A stretch of DNA of 64,000 nucleotides from NCBI GenBank assembly GCA_013314755.1, contig JABUFA010000004.1, forward strand, positions 1 through 64,000, read 5' to 3'. Made by a program: the position numbers and the translations under genes. The DNA is from Chthonomonadia bacterium (GTDB lineage Bacteria; Armatimonadota; HRBIN16). This document shows, one piece after another, positions 25,865 through 34,800 of the stretch (positions are counted from its first letter, which is position 1; every line of letters starts with the position of its first letter). The notes beneath the pieces were generated by a model. The model saw only the letters and a list, made by a program, of their open reading frames with translations. It was not told the DNA's origin and searched no databases.

Positions 25865-26206
25865 ATGAACAACGTGCGCTTGAACCGTCTGGTTCGCACC
25901 GAAAGCTCAGAAATCTACCTGATATGGCGCAACAACGAGCGAGTGGGTCAGGTAGATATTCACTATGCTTCCGGCACTATCTATGCCACCCTGCTGCTGG
26001 AGGGCGATTTCGCCCCGGAACAGGAAGAAGCGCTCATCGCGACCATTGATGAGGACATCGTGTCCAGCTACATGCCTCGTTTCGAGCGCGACGACTTCGT
26101 GGTGCACGTGTTCCGCGCGGAGGAAATCGGACGCTACACCGACCCCAGTATGGACCTTGAGGACATAGAAGGCTTCGACTTCGAGGACGAAGACGAGGAC
26201 AACTAA
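25865..26206 (+). CDS. small acidic protein of unknown function
   Basis: Encodes 113 residues. The first 90 alternate strands and helices (IYLIWRNNERVGQVDIHY, TIYATLLLEGDF) and the C-terminus is a strongly acidic tail (EDIEGFDFEDEDEDN). No signal peptide or membrane segment. Its start follows the FapA-like stop by ten bases, with AGGAGA just upstream. No family recognised; its link to FapA is from gene order only. Its last four bases overlap the end of the convergent gene. Confidence 0.6.
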   Translation: MNNVRLNRLVRTESSEIYLIWRNNERVGQVDIHYASGTIYATLLLEGDFAPEQEEALIATIDEDIVSSYMPRFERDDFVVHVFRAEEIGRYTDPSMDLEDIEGFDFEDEDEDN

Positions 26207-26715
26207 TCCGCCTGTTCAGGAAGGGTCGCTTTGCGAGCGCGTTCCACCCACTTGCCTCGTCGGTTACGCAGGAGGAACTCGCGCACCTTCATCGCCTTCT
26301 GCGCCTCGCCGGAGGATTGGTACGCACGCATTAACAGATAGTGCGCTTCGCCGTCCCAGTCAAAACCCCGATTGCCGAAGCGCGTGAACGGCTCCAGAGC
26401 GACCCGCGCCGCCTGCCAGAGGTGTTTCTGCACCGCCGTGCGCCCCAAATCCTTCAGCCGCCGGTAGTTCTGACGCACCTGCCACATCATCACCTGCACC
26501 AGTATGAATACCACCACAAAGTTCAACAGCAGGAAGTTCCACTGCCTCAGCTTCAACAGCGCGCCCAGAACGGTCATCACCACCGGCGCAACGAACATCA
26601 ATATCGTTATCCAGAACATGTAGCGCCACCAGATGGTGCGCAGTTCACGCCGTGCCTCTTCAATAATCGCCTGCTCGGTAGAAGGTTTGCGCTCCGTGTT
26701 CTCCTTTTTCGCCAT
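26203..26715 (-). CDS. membrane protein with two central helices and a helical C-terminus
   Basis: Encodes 170 residues from ATG 26715 (MAKKENTERKP), nine bases after GGGAGGG; the frame extends to 26781 but that part overlaps the btuC-like gene. A charged N-terminus of about 30 residues precedes two membrane helices (MFWITILMFVAPVVMTVLGA and LLLNFVVVFILVQVMMW). The rest is helical and rich in Arg, Lys and Ala, with a TPR-like look (WQAARVALEPF, LLMRAYQSSGEAQKAMKVREF). It follows the btuC-like gene by 19 bases. It is not an ATPase, so it does not complete the importer. Confidence 0.6.
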   Translation of the reverse strand: MAKKENTERKPSTEQAIIEEARRELRTIWWRYMFWITILMFVAPVVMTVLGALLKLRQWNFLLLNFVVVFILVQVMMWQVRQNYRRLKDLGRTAVQKHLWQAARVALEPFTRFGNRGFDWDGEAHYLLMRAYQSSGEAQKAMKVREFLLRNRRGKWVERARKATLPEQAD

Positions 26716-26734
26716 GCTTCCCTCCCGACAGTGG

Positions 26735-27742
26735 TTATACCAAACGTTCCCTGCGAAGCAGGGTGATGAAGAAAGGCGCACCCAGCAGAGCGGTGATTAC
26801 CCCCACGGGAATCTCAGCCGGGCGGGCGATGCTTCGCGCCAGAGTATCCGCCCAGACCATCAGCACCGCTCCCAGCACCCCTGCACTCAGACCAAGCTGG
26901 CGGTGGTCTGCGCCAAACAACCGTCGCGCCATGTGCGGCACTACCAGCCCCACGAAGCCGATAATACCGCTGACCGACACCGCCGCCGCCGTGCACAGCG
27001 CAGACAGCACAATCGCCCAGCGTTTCAACCGCTCCACGTCAAAGCCCAGATGCGCCGCGCTCTCCTCGCCCAGCGCAAAGGCGTTCAGCCCGTAAGCCAT
27101 CGCCCGCAGTCCCAGCACCCCCACCAGCACAAAGGGCAATAACAACCTGACGCGCGTCCACTCGGCATCGGCGAAACTGCCCATCAGCCAGAACAGCACC
27201 CGCCCCACGTCCGCGCCTGCCAGCGTGAGCATTAAGGTGACCACCGACCACATGAACGAACCAACCACAATCCCCGCCAGCAGAAACACCGAAACACGCA
27301 GGGAACCCTCGCGTCTGGCTACCATCAGCACCAGCACGGCAGCGCCAATCGCGCACACAAACCCCGCTGCTGGCACGCCAAAGCCATGCCACTTCGCCTC
27401 CCAGCCTGCCAGCACCGCCGCCGATGCGCCCATCGCCGCGCCGGATGAGACTCCCGTTGTGTAGGGGTCGGCGAGGTCGTTGCGCAAAAGTCCCTGCAGG
27501 GTGACGCCCGCCACGCTGAGCAATACGCCCACCAGCGCCGCCATCGCCATGCGGGGCAGTCGCAGTTGCCACACAATCAGCCCGGAAGTATCGCCCGCGC
27601 CGACGCCCTCGCGCAGGATATGCCATACCTGCCCGGGAGACAGCCTCTCTGCCCCCAGGCACAGCCCTGCCACCGCCGTGACGATGACCACCGCGCCAAG
27701 AAGCAGTATCAGCCAAACACGCTTTCCTGCTTGCGAGGTCAT
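26735..27742 (-). CDS. FecCD/BtuC-type ABC importer permease
   Basis: Encodes 335 residues with about ten membrane helices. The FecCD family signatures are plain: RLPRMAMAALVGVLLSVAG early, GLLRNDLADPYTTGVSSGAA, and VGLVVPHMARRLFGADHR near the C-terminus, the loop that contacts the ATPase. It moves iron-siderophore, heme or cobalamin across the inner membrane. Its start lies three bases after the stop of the binding-protein gene. No ATPase gene of the FecE/BtuD type is next to it in the window, so the ATPase must be encoded elsewhere or shared. Confidence 0.9.
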   Translation of the reverse strand: MTSQAGKRVWLILLLGAVVIVTAVAGLCLGAERLSPGQVWHILREGVGAGDTSGLIVWQLRLPRMAMAALVGVLLSVAGVTLQGLLRNDLADPYTTGVSSGAAMGASAAVLAGWEAKWHGFGVPAAGFVCAIGAAVLVLMVARREGSLRVSVFLLAGIVVGSFMWSVVTLMLTLAGADVGRVLFWLMGSFADAEWTRVRLLLPFVLVGVLGLRAMAYGLNAFALGEESAAHLGFDVERLKRWAIVLSALCTAAAVSVSGIIGFVGLVVPHMARRLFGADHRQLGLSAGVLGAVLMVWADTLARSIARPAEIPVGVITALLGAPFFITLLRRERLV

Positions 27743-27745
27743 CGG

Positions 27746-28576
27746 CTAACGCCTCTTCGCCTCCGCCAGAATCTTTCTCAACACTTCCAGCCCCTTCAAC
27801 AGGCGCGGGGTGGGGCGCACGAAAAGGTTGGAGTCCACGCTGTACACCGCCCCGTTGCGCACCGCCTTCAGTCGCCTCAGCACCGGGTGCTCGCGCAGGG
27901 GCGACAACCTGTCCGCCGGCACGGTGGTGATGATGACGTCGGGGTCTTTCGTCAGCAACACCTCTGTGGATATAGCATAGTAGTTCGTCCCACCGTCTTC
28001 TGCGACATTGCGACCGCCTGCCAGACGAATCATATCGTTCACAAACAGGTCGCGCCCGGCTACCCACATCGGCAGAGGCTCCACATTCAGCGTGAACAGC
28101 ACACTGACGGGATGAGGATTTGCAGGGCGCGAACGGAGCTTGCGTTCCTCCTGTTCGAATCGGCTTGCCAGCGTTTCGGCGGTGCGGTCGTGCCCGGTGG
28201 CTTTGCCCAGCAGACGTATTACCTTTGCCACGTCCAGCCAGCTTTTGGGCGCAATCACCAGCAGAGGCAGTTTCAATCGCTCCAGCTGGGGAATAAATCG
28301 CCGGTTCAGCACGCCATCCGCCACCACCAGGTCGGGGCGCAGGGCGACCACCGCCTCCACATCCGTGCGCATATCGCCCACTTTGGGCAGGCGTTTGGCT
28401 TCGGGCGGATAGTCGCAGTAAGCGGTCACCCCCACCACCTGCCTGCCCGCGCCAATGGCGAAGAGCGTTTCGGTGGTGCCCGGCGTCAGCGAGACGATAC
28501 GCCTGGGCGGCTGGCGCAACAGCAGTGTTCTGCCGCGAAAGTCGGTAACACGCCGCGGAAAGCCTGTGTCGGGCAT
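27746..28576 (-). CDS. BtuF/FepB-type substrate-binding protein without a visible signal peptide
   Basis: Encodes 276 residues of the class III (helical-backbone) binding protein fold: PPRRIVSLTPGTTETLFAIG, VVALRPDLVVAD, then a long helix and DPDVIITTVPAD in the second lobe. These proteins bind vitamin B12, heme or siderophores. It opens with MPDTGFPRRVTDFRGR, already the mature-type beginning; no hydrophobic leader or lipobox cysteine precedes it, and GGAGGAG just before this ATG supports the start. Either export is by another route or the leader was lost. It is co-transcribed with the permease gene downstream. No cobalamin riboswitch is seen in the leader. Confidence 0.85.
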   Translation of the reverse strand: MPDTGFPRRVTDFRGRTLLLRQPPRRIVSLTPGTTETLFAIGAGRQVVGVTAYCDYPPEAKRLPKVGDMRTDVEAVVALRPDLVVADGVLNRRFIPQLERLKLPLLVIAPKSWLDVAKVIRLLGKATGHDRTAETLASRFEQEERKLRSRPANPHPVSVLFTLNVEPLPMWVAGRDLFVNDMIRLAGGRNVAEDGGTNYYAISTEVLLTKDPDVIITTVPADRLSPLREHPVLRRLKAVRNGAVYSVDSNLFVRPTPRLLKGLEVLRKILAEAKRR

Positions 28577-28604
28577 CTCTTCTCCTCCTGTTCAGCCGAG
28601 TAAG

Positions 28605-28634
28605 ATTATACAGGCAGGCAGGCTCCCGTGTCGA
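28605..28634 (-). promoter_or_regulatory. promoter of the binding-protein/permease operon
   Basis: TCGACA (28629-28634) and TATAAT (28605-28610) on the minus strand with an 18-base spacer. The predicted leader is only about 20 bases, which leaves no room for a riboswitch. Confidence 0.65.
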
Positions 28635-28647
28635 GGTATAGAAGCGC

Positions 28648-28678
28648 AACAGGAGCGGTGTCATCAGCCGCTCCTGTT
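28648..28678. repeat. 11-bp inverted repeat upstream of the importer operon
   Basis: AACAGGAGCGG (28648-28658) and CCGCTCCTGTT (28668-28678) form a perfect hairpin with a 9-base loop. No gene reads into it on the plus strand, so it may be an operator or a leftover repeat and not a terminator. Confidence 0.45.
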
Positions 28679-28826
28679 TATGTCAACCCTTTAAGAGGGC
28701 ATACGAGCACAACTATCTTATACCTGTGCCAAAGTCAACAATCAATCCTGGCTCATGAGCAGGGGGGAATCCTTTGATGTTGTGAATAAATCAAATGTAA
28801 CAACAAACTGAGGAGGAATGGACAAA

Positions 28827-29222
28827 ATGTCTCGAACAAAGGTGTTACTTTCGTCGCTTCTCTTGGTCGTATTGGCTTGCAACACCGTCTACGCATACGA
28901 CATTTTCTTTGCGGTGACCCGCCCATACGGCCCACAACCTGACGTTGTTTGTGCTCGTGCAATGCCAACCGGTGGCGAGCAGGTCACCGGATGGGAGCTT
29001 TGGATAGGACATTGGTCAGAAGATACGGGGCAACCAATGAAGTATTACAGGATTGCTTGGGGTAGCACCGCTCTGGATACTACAATCTGGGAGATTAACA
29101 CTACACGATTCCCGTATTCTGTTTTTCTGAGCCAGGGTGCAAAGTATGGCTACACATTCATCGTTTACGGAAGCGGGGGCTATACAGCCACATGCTACTC
29201 TGGCATGCTTGTTCGTCCGTAA
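28827..29222 (+). CDS. small exported protein, unknown
   Basis: Encodes 131 residues from ATG 28827, ten bases after GGAGG (an ATG at 28818 is too close to that site). The signal peptide is MSRTKVLLSSLLLVVLACNT with cleavage probably near VYA. The mature part looks all-beta and aromatic (WELWIGHWSE, YYRIAWGSTALD) with two cysteines. No family recognised. The gene and its flanks are less GC-rich than the surroundings, which hints at acquisition or low expression. It ends at a strong hairpin terminator shared with the convergent pseudopilin operon. Confidence 0.6.
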   Translation: MSRTKVLLSSLLLVVLACNTVYAYDIFFAVTRPYGPQPDVVCARAMPTGGEQVTGWELWIGHWSEDTGQPMKYYRIAWGSTALDTTIWEINTTRFPYSVFLSQGAKYGYTFIVYGSGGYTATCYSGMLVRP

Positions 29223-29232
29223 AGTTTTGACT

Positions 29233-29256
29233 GGGGAGGGGAAACATCCCCTCCCC
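29233..29256. terminator. bidirectional terminator hairpin
   Basis: GGGGAGGGG (29233-29241) pairs with CCCCTCCCC (29248-29256), loop AAACAT; it lies between the convergent 28827 gene and the 29263 gene. The T-run is short on the plus strand, while AAAACTTT provides U-rich sequence for the minus-strand transcript. Confidence 0.65.
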
Positions 29257-29262
29257 GTGTTG

Positions 29263-29439
29263 CTATCGCGGCGCGCCCTCTAGGGGCGGTATTTTGGGTG
29301 CAGGGTAGTGGCTCTGCAGACTTTTTTCATCGGTACGCGGAGCAGGTGCCATCCCTGACCGCATGAAAACTATGATAAACCCGACGACAACTACTGCGAT
29401 AGCCACTACTACCCAGACAGGACTAATCTGCCTTCTCAT
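29263..29439 (-). CDS. 58-residue single-pass membrane protein following the pseudopilin
   Basis: A short gene: MRRQISPVWVVVAIAVVVVG opens a single membrane helix (about 8-26), followed by a polar Pro-rich tail ending in EGAPR. The ATG at 29439 has GAGGAAG upstream and lies nine bases after the pseudopilin stop; the TAG is at 29263-29265. Start, stop, spacing and hydrophobicity all support a real gene. Tiny Pro-rich membrane proteins after DUF1559 pseudopilin genes occur in related bacteria, as far as I recall; their role is not known. Confidence 0.7.
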   Translation of the reverse strand: MRRQISPVWVVVAIAVVVVGFIIVFMRSGMAPAPRTDEKSLQSHYPAPKIPPLEGAPR

Positions 29440-29448
29440 GTGCTTCCT

Positions 29449-30159
29449 CTACAGCCCCGGACAGGAGTTATCCGATGACCAGGGATAGTAGATGTACAGG
29501 TATCTACCCGTGCAGGGATTAGTGGAACGGTCATTCCACCAGCCCTCCAGTACGTTGCGGGATACGTACTTGGCATGAGTGTCAATGAAAGTGACGTTCA
29601 TGCCATTCGTATGACGGAAAGCCCAATGGCTTGGACCCCATGTTGCATTGTAGCCAAGCCCCTGGTCATTATCGTCCGCGTCGTAGACCTCGAAGAACCA
29701 GATACGCTCCGCGGGACGCTTGATCAGATCGAGCATGAACTCACTGACCGTGTTGTCCGGTTTGATGTAGATTACGGCACCATACACGTTAATGCCGTAA
29801 CTCTTGTAGTACCACTCGGGAACCCAATCATATGGGTCGGTATTCCAGGGTTTCCTGGGCACTCCGTGGCTTGGGCAGCGAAAGATGTCTTCATTCTTCA
29901 CATACGGCAGAATAAACCCAGACCACGTATTTGGAAAATGGGTAAACTGCCAGTATGTGTCCCAGATAGACATACCATCATAGTCTTCTACATACATTCG
30001 CGCTCCCGTGCCAATCTGCTTCATGTTCGAGAGGCACGAAGTCTGCCTTGCTTTTTCCCTGGCTTGAGCGAAGACAGGGAACAGGATCGCCGCCAGTATC
30101 GCGATAATCGCGATGACCACCAGCAGCTCAATCAGTGTGAATCCACGTTTGGTTTGCAT
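29449..30159 (-). CDS. DUF1559-type type II pseudopilin
   Basis: Encodes 236 residues with a textbook prepilin leader: [24 protein letters not shown], cut after Gly6, then [19 protein letters not shown] and VEDYDG, hallmarks of the abundant pseudopilins of Planctomycetota and Armatimonadota. The C-terminal domain contains the family's H[15 protein letters not shown] segment. It is exported by a prepilin peptidase and could be part of a type II-like secretion or surface assembly. AGGAGGG lies nine bases before the ATG. It starts 21 bases after the stop of a sugar-type regulator, so the regulator probably controls it. Confidence 0.88.
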   Translation of the reverse strand: MQTKRGFTLIELLVVIAIIAILAAILFPVFAQAREKARQTSCLSNMKQIGTGARMYVEDYDGMSIWDTYWQFTHFPNTWSGFILPYVKNEDIFRCPSHGVPRKPWNTDPYDWVPEWYYKSYGINVYGAVIYIKPDNTVSEFMLDLIKRPAERIWFFEVYDADDNDQGLGYNATWGPSHWAFRHTNGMNVTFIDTHAKYVSRNVLEGWWNDRSTNPCTGRYLYIYYPWSSDNSCPGL

Positions 30160-30180
30160 CTCAGAACCCTCCTTCGGTTT

Positions 30181-31290
30181 TCAGGTTGTTTGTATCGTTT
30201 TAGCCGGCGCACACGATTCGCGCAGAACCACCTGCGCCGGTACTTCCACCCGATGAGGCACAGGCTTGCCCTCCATCATGTCCATCAACAGGCGCACACC
30301 CGTCCGCGCCATCTGCTCAAGATCCACCCGCACCGACGAAAGAGGCGGCTGCATGGTGGTGCAGAAAGGCTCGTCGTCAAAGCCGATGAGCGACAAATCC
30401 TCCGGCACCTTCACGTCCATCTCCGTAATCGCGGGATAGGCGAACGCTAACAGAATGTCCGACGCTCCCACGATTGCCGTCAGGGGGGGACGTACCTCCA
30501 GCAGACGCCTCAGTGCCTCCTGAACCGTCGGACGAGGACGACCATGTTGCATCACCCAATTCGCTTCGGGAGTAATGCCCGCTTCCAGCAGGGCGTCCAT
30601 ATAGCCCTCGAAACGCTGGGCGTAATGAGGCATGTAATGTCCGGTGAAGAAACCGATACGCCGATGCCCCAGGCGAATCAGTTCACGCACCGCCTGCCTG
30701 GTGCCATCGCGGTTTGCCTGTACCACACGGGGAATGGGCACTTCCGGCTCCGCATCCACAATCACCACCGGATAGCCCCGCCTCTGCATCCACAGCAAGC
30801 CCTCTTCATGCAGGGGACCGAACACCAGCGCAGCGTCAAAACGGTGATAACGCTCCCACTCCTGCAGGTAACTGGCGGACGCGCTCCGGTCGGGGAAGTG
30901 AAGCAGAAGGCTCCCCCACAGGTGTCGGGCGCACTCCTCCGCCGCCGCGTGCAACATGCGCATCTCGCCCACCGAATACGAAGGACGTGCTCCGGGTATC
31001 TGCCAGGTGTAGATGAGCGCGACCAGATGCTGTTGCACCGGCTGTTTGGGGCGACTGACCGCAATCACCGTGCCGCGGCGCGTCCGCTCCACCACCCCTC
31101 GTTGCGCCAGCAGGGTCAGCGCACGCTCGGCGGTCTGGTAGCTGATGCCGTAGTGTCGGGCAATGGTACGCGCCGACCACAGCGGTGTGCCGGGCGTCAG
31201 TTGTCCGGCGTTTACCGCTGCTTCCACCTGCTCTACGATTTGCACGTAGAGCGGCGTGCGCAGATGAGGGTTCAGGTGTAGCGGTATCAT
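30181..31290 (-). CDS. GntR/LacI hybrid transcriptional regulator
   Basis: Encodes 369 residues from ATG 31290 (MIPLHLNPHLRTPLYVQI); the frame extends to 31407, but that part overlaps the promoter. The N-terminal winged helix (about 8-75) is GntR type: YVQIVEQVEAAVNAGQLTPG, YGISYQTAERALTLLAQRG, VVERTRRGTVIAV. The rest (about 85-365) is a LacI-type sugar-binding domain with LIGFDDEPF and a final LRESCAPAK. Such hybrids sense sugars. A divergent glycosidase is not adjacent, so the target is probably its own operon, including the pseudopilin. A weak dyad around the -10 may be the operator. Confidence 0.88.
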   Translation of the reverse strand: MIPLHLNPHLRTPLYVQIVEQVEAAVNAGQLTPGTPLWSARTIARHYGISYQTAERALTLLAQRGVVERTRRGTVIAVSRPKQPVQQHLVALIYTWQIPGARPSYSVGEMRMLHAAAEECARHLWGSLLLHFPDRSASASYLQEWERYHRFDAALVFGPLHEEGLLWMQRRGYPVVIVDAEPEVPIPRVVQANRDGTRQAVRELIRLGHRRIGFFTGHYMPHYAQRFEGYMDALLEAGITPEANWVMQHGRPRPTVQEALRRLLEVRPPLTAIVGASDILLAFAYPAITEMDVKVPEDLSLIGFDDEPFCTTMQPPLSSVRVDLEQMARTGVRLLMDMMEGKPVPHRVEVPAQVVLRESCAPAKTIQTT

Positions 31291-31335
31291 CGTTTCAGCC
31301 CCTGCTATGACTGCTATGGCAATACCATTGCTTAC

Positions 31336-31364
31336 ACTATACAGTACCCTGTTGCGTTTGTCAA
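31336..31364 (-). promoter_or_regulatory. promoter of the regulator-pseudopilin operon
   Basis: TTGACA (31359-31364) and TATAGT (31336-31341) on the minus strand with a 17-base spacer. The -10 lies within ACTGTATAGT, a short dyad that might bind the regulator itself. Confidence 0.75.
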
Positions 31365-31599
31365 GGGCTTTAGGCTCGTTTTTATACGAGTTTTTGATAT
31401 ATTCCATTATTACATTTTTAGCGACAATTTTAGAAAGTAAAAAGACGATTTGATAACATCACAACTATGACCTTCCTGGTATTTCGCCTTCGGCTCAGGC
31501 TGATGATCGAGGTGATTTAACCGAAGTGTGCTATGATTTTTGTGGAGAATTCGTGCAATGTGCTATGATATGCGCGCCCTGCAGGGTCAGACCTCTGCA

Positions 31600-31866
31600 G
31601 GTATGTCCTGCTGAAGCAAGCTCTAGCAGTTCAAAGCCGCCCTTTCACCCCACCCTTGCGACTGGAAGTCGCAGGCGATACAAGACGAAACCTGCTGAAG
31701 CAGGTTTATGGAGTGCTGAAGCCATGCTTCAGCACAGCCCGCAACCTCCAGTTGCAGGGATGCTTTCCTTTTTATGCCCTTGCGACCGGAAGTCGCAGGC
31801 TACACCTGGCAAAACCTGCTCCGCAGGTTATAGCCGCCGGTGTAGATCGCTGAAGCAAGCTTCAGC
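31600..31866. repeat. cluster of intergenic palindromic repeats
   Basis: A run of separate palindromes: TGCGACTGGAAGTCGCA (31657-31673), AAACCTGCTGAAGCAGGTTT (31688-31707), GTGCTGAAGC/GCTTCAGCAC (31713-31735), TGCGACCGGAAGTCGCA (31781-31797), AACCTGCTCCGCAGGTT (31813-31829) and GCTGAAGCAAGCTTCAGC (31849-31866). The GCGAC...GTCGC then CCTGCT...AGCAGG order occurs twice here and once, degraded, at 6.8 kb. The last one covers the stop codon of the activase gene. The rest of 31408-31600 is AT-rich and shows no gene. Confidence 0.75.
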
Positions 31867-34800
31867 ACTCCAAAGGAGATACCCCGCTGAATGGGCGTGA
31901 CTCGGCGGAGACCAGGGCGAAGGTCTCCGGCTCACTGCCCCTCCAGCGTTCCTTTACCTGCCAGATGAAGTGCGCCAGCTTCATGTCGCGGCTGGCGTCC
32001 ACAAAGCCGTCATAGTCCAGATTCAGCATGGGGATGTTGCCGTAGCGGCGGCGCAGTTCGCGTGTGAACGCCGACACCACGTTGCCGGGCATGCAACCGA
32101 ACGGGCGCACCGCCACAATGCCCGCCAGTCCACGCCGTGCGAAGTCCACTGCCTTGCCCAGACTGCATATCGCCTCGCCACCGAAATCGGGATGCACAAA
32201 CTGCGAGCCGAGCCGAATCACCTCATCTGCGCTGATGTCGGGATAGTCGCCCAGTGTTTCGTGCACCACCTCTGCCAGCGTGTGCTCCTCGCGTTTGGCA
32301 AGGCGATGGTTAATCCAAGCCACGAGGAAGTTCACCAGATGTTCGCGTCGGAGGGTATCCAGCCAGCGGTTACGCTCGTTCATCATGCCGATGCAGTTGG
32401 CATAGGCGAAGAACTCGGTGGCGGGCGCCAGCCATGCCTCGCCGCCCAGCGCTTCAATGCGCCGTATCACGTCCTGATTCGCCCCCTCATGGATGCGCAC
32501 GTAGAACTCGCCCACCACGCCAATCAGCGGACGACGCTCCTGACGTTTGGGCAGTTGCCGAAACTCCTCCTGCGCCTGCGACAGCAGCTCCTGCAACGGT
32601 TCCAGGTGTCTGGTGCTCAACAGAGAGCGGATGGCGTTCCAACCTTCCTGCACGCGCCGCCGATGTTCGGGAAGCATATCGCAAAGCGCATCCAGATATT
32701 TCCGATAGATGGCGTCGGCGTCCGCAGGGTTAAGGGCGTACGGGCGCGTGCGGTGGAGCATCCTCTGCAGGAGGTCGTGTGTCACCAGAGTGTCCCAGGC
32801 GACCATCGCGAACAGCGTGCCCAGCCCGTTCTCCTCATCGCCCGTGCCGAGGGTGACCATATCCACCGTGTGCAAGCCCATCTTCTCCAGGATGCGCTTC
32901 TGCAGGATGTGGTACATGCCGAAGCGACACGGTCCGTCACTACTGCCCATGAAAAACGCCTCGCGTTCGGGGTCAAAGTCGGGCTGGCTGACGCGGTAAA
33001 GGATGTCGTCGGTAGTCATGAACGCGGGCAGGCACACGTCCTCGGTAATGACGGTGCGGGCGCGTTTGAGCGCAGGGTCGGGCGAGGGCGGAAGCAGCTC
33101 CGCATCCACGCCACAGGCTCTCAGCGCAGCGGCTATCACCTTCGCCCCCTCCGAGGCATAAGGAACCCACACACGCCTGCCCTGTGCCCGTTGCGGACTG
33201 ATGGCAGAGGCGCGAATGACAGGTGCAGGGGTCGGCTGTCGGTGTCCGCGCACGGTGTCGGCGAAAGCCTCCAGCCGCGTGATGATACCTGCATCGGCGG
33301 TGTGTTCGTCAATCTGCAGGACACAGCACGGCTCGTTCAGCTCATCTTTGAAGAAAGGATTGGCGAACGAGTCGGGTCCGCAGCCAAAGTAAGTCAGCAC
33401 CACCGCCCGCAGACGAGGGTCTTCGCGCACGATGCGAGCGACCGCCAGCTTGCGCTGGATCTGGCGCGGATTGACCGCCTTCCACGTGTCGCAGACATGC
33501 ACGTCGTTTATCGGCAGGAAGTCCTGGGGGATGGGCAGGATGCCCATATCGCGTATCTTCTTGCCGATGTTGGTGTTGACCGTCTCGTCGTACAGCACAT
33601 ATGGTCTGCCCACCACCACAAAAGCGGTCTCGTCGTCCGCGAGCGAGCGCAGAATCTCCTGCCCGCGCCCGCGCTGCCACTGGCGGAAGCGTTGCAGGGC
33701 GTCCAGTCCGACGTCCAACGCACGCAGAGCCTCACGCCTGCTCCTGCCCAGCCGTTTCGCTACCTCCGTAAACACGCGCTGGAGATGTCGTTTGCCGCGC
33801 TGGAAGTGGATGCGTGGCGCGAGGTAGAGCACGCCTTTGTCGGACACACGGCAGTAGGTCGCCAGCAGTTCGGGCAGCGCCTGCAGGTAGGGGCAGGTGA
33901 GCGACTTGCGGATATGCGGGTCGGGCTGTTCGGCGGAAATCACGCCGGGCACGAACAGGACGTCCACACCCTTTTCCAGCAGGTTCAGCACATGCCCGTG
34001 CGCCGCCTTGATGGGGAAGCAGAACTCGCTGTGCGCCGTCACCAGCCCATCGCGCACGATATGACGGTTGGGTTTATCGGACGGCACTACCTCGAAGCCC
34101 AGTTCGGTGAAAAAGGCTTTGTACAGCGGATAGTACTCATAGAACATGCCCACGCGCGGGATGCCGATACGCCGTGCCCCTTCGGGCGGTTTGCGGTCGT
34201 ATGTTTCCAGCAGTTTCTCCTCGCGCTCGGCAAACAGGTCGGGCAGCTTGCGTTCCGAGCGGGTGCGGTTTGCCGAGCCGAATCGCTCGCATCGGTCGTT
34301 GTAGAAAAACTTGCGCCCACCGGGTATCTGGAAGGTGTTCACGTCGCAGGCGTTGGCACAACCGTGACACTCAAAGGAGCCGACCTGATAACGCCCCTCC
34401 GCCACCTGCTCGAAGCCGCGGAAGCGCGACACCGCCGGAGCCTCCTTCAGTGCGAGGCGAGCCACCCCGATTGCGCCTGTGAGGTGAGGATAGGGCGGCA
34501 CGATAATTCGCTTGCCCAGCACCGTCTCGAACGCCGCCACCATGCCTTTATTGAACGCCACTGCGCCCTGAAACGCCACCCGCTCGCCGATGGGTCTGCC
34601 GCCCACGTTCTTGCTCAGGTAGTTATGTACCGCCGCCAGGCAGACCGCCGCGCACAGCTCCTCCACCGGCACGCCCACCTGCTGGAAGTACACCATTGCG
34701 CTTTCGGTGAAGACGGTACACGTCCAGTCCATGTGCGGCGGGTCCATCGCCCTCAGCGCACGCTCGCCGAACTCCTCAATCGGGATGCCCAGCTTCGCCG

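Noticed and set aside
28577-28700. Cobalamin riboswitch before the BtuF-like gene
   Set aside because: The promoter leaves only about 20 bases of leader, and no B12-box sequence is seen.
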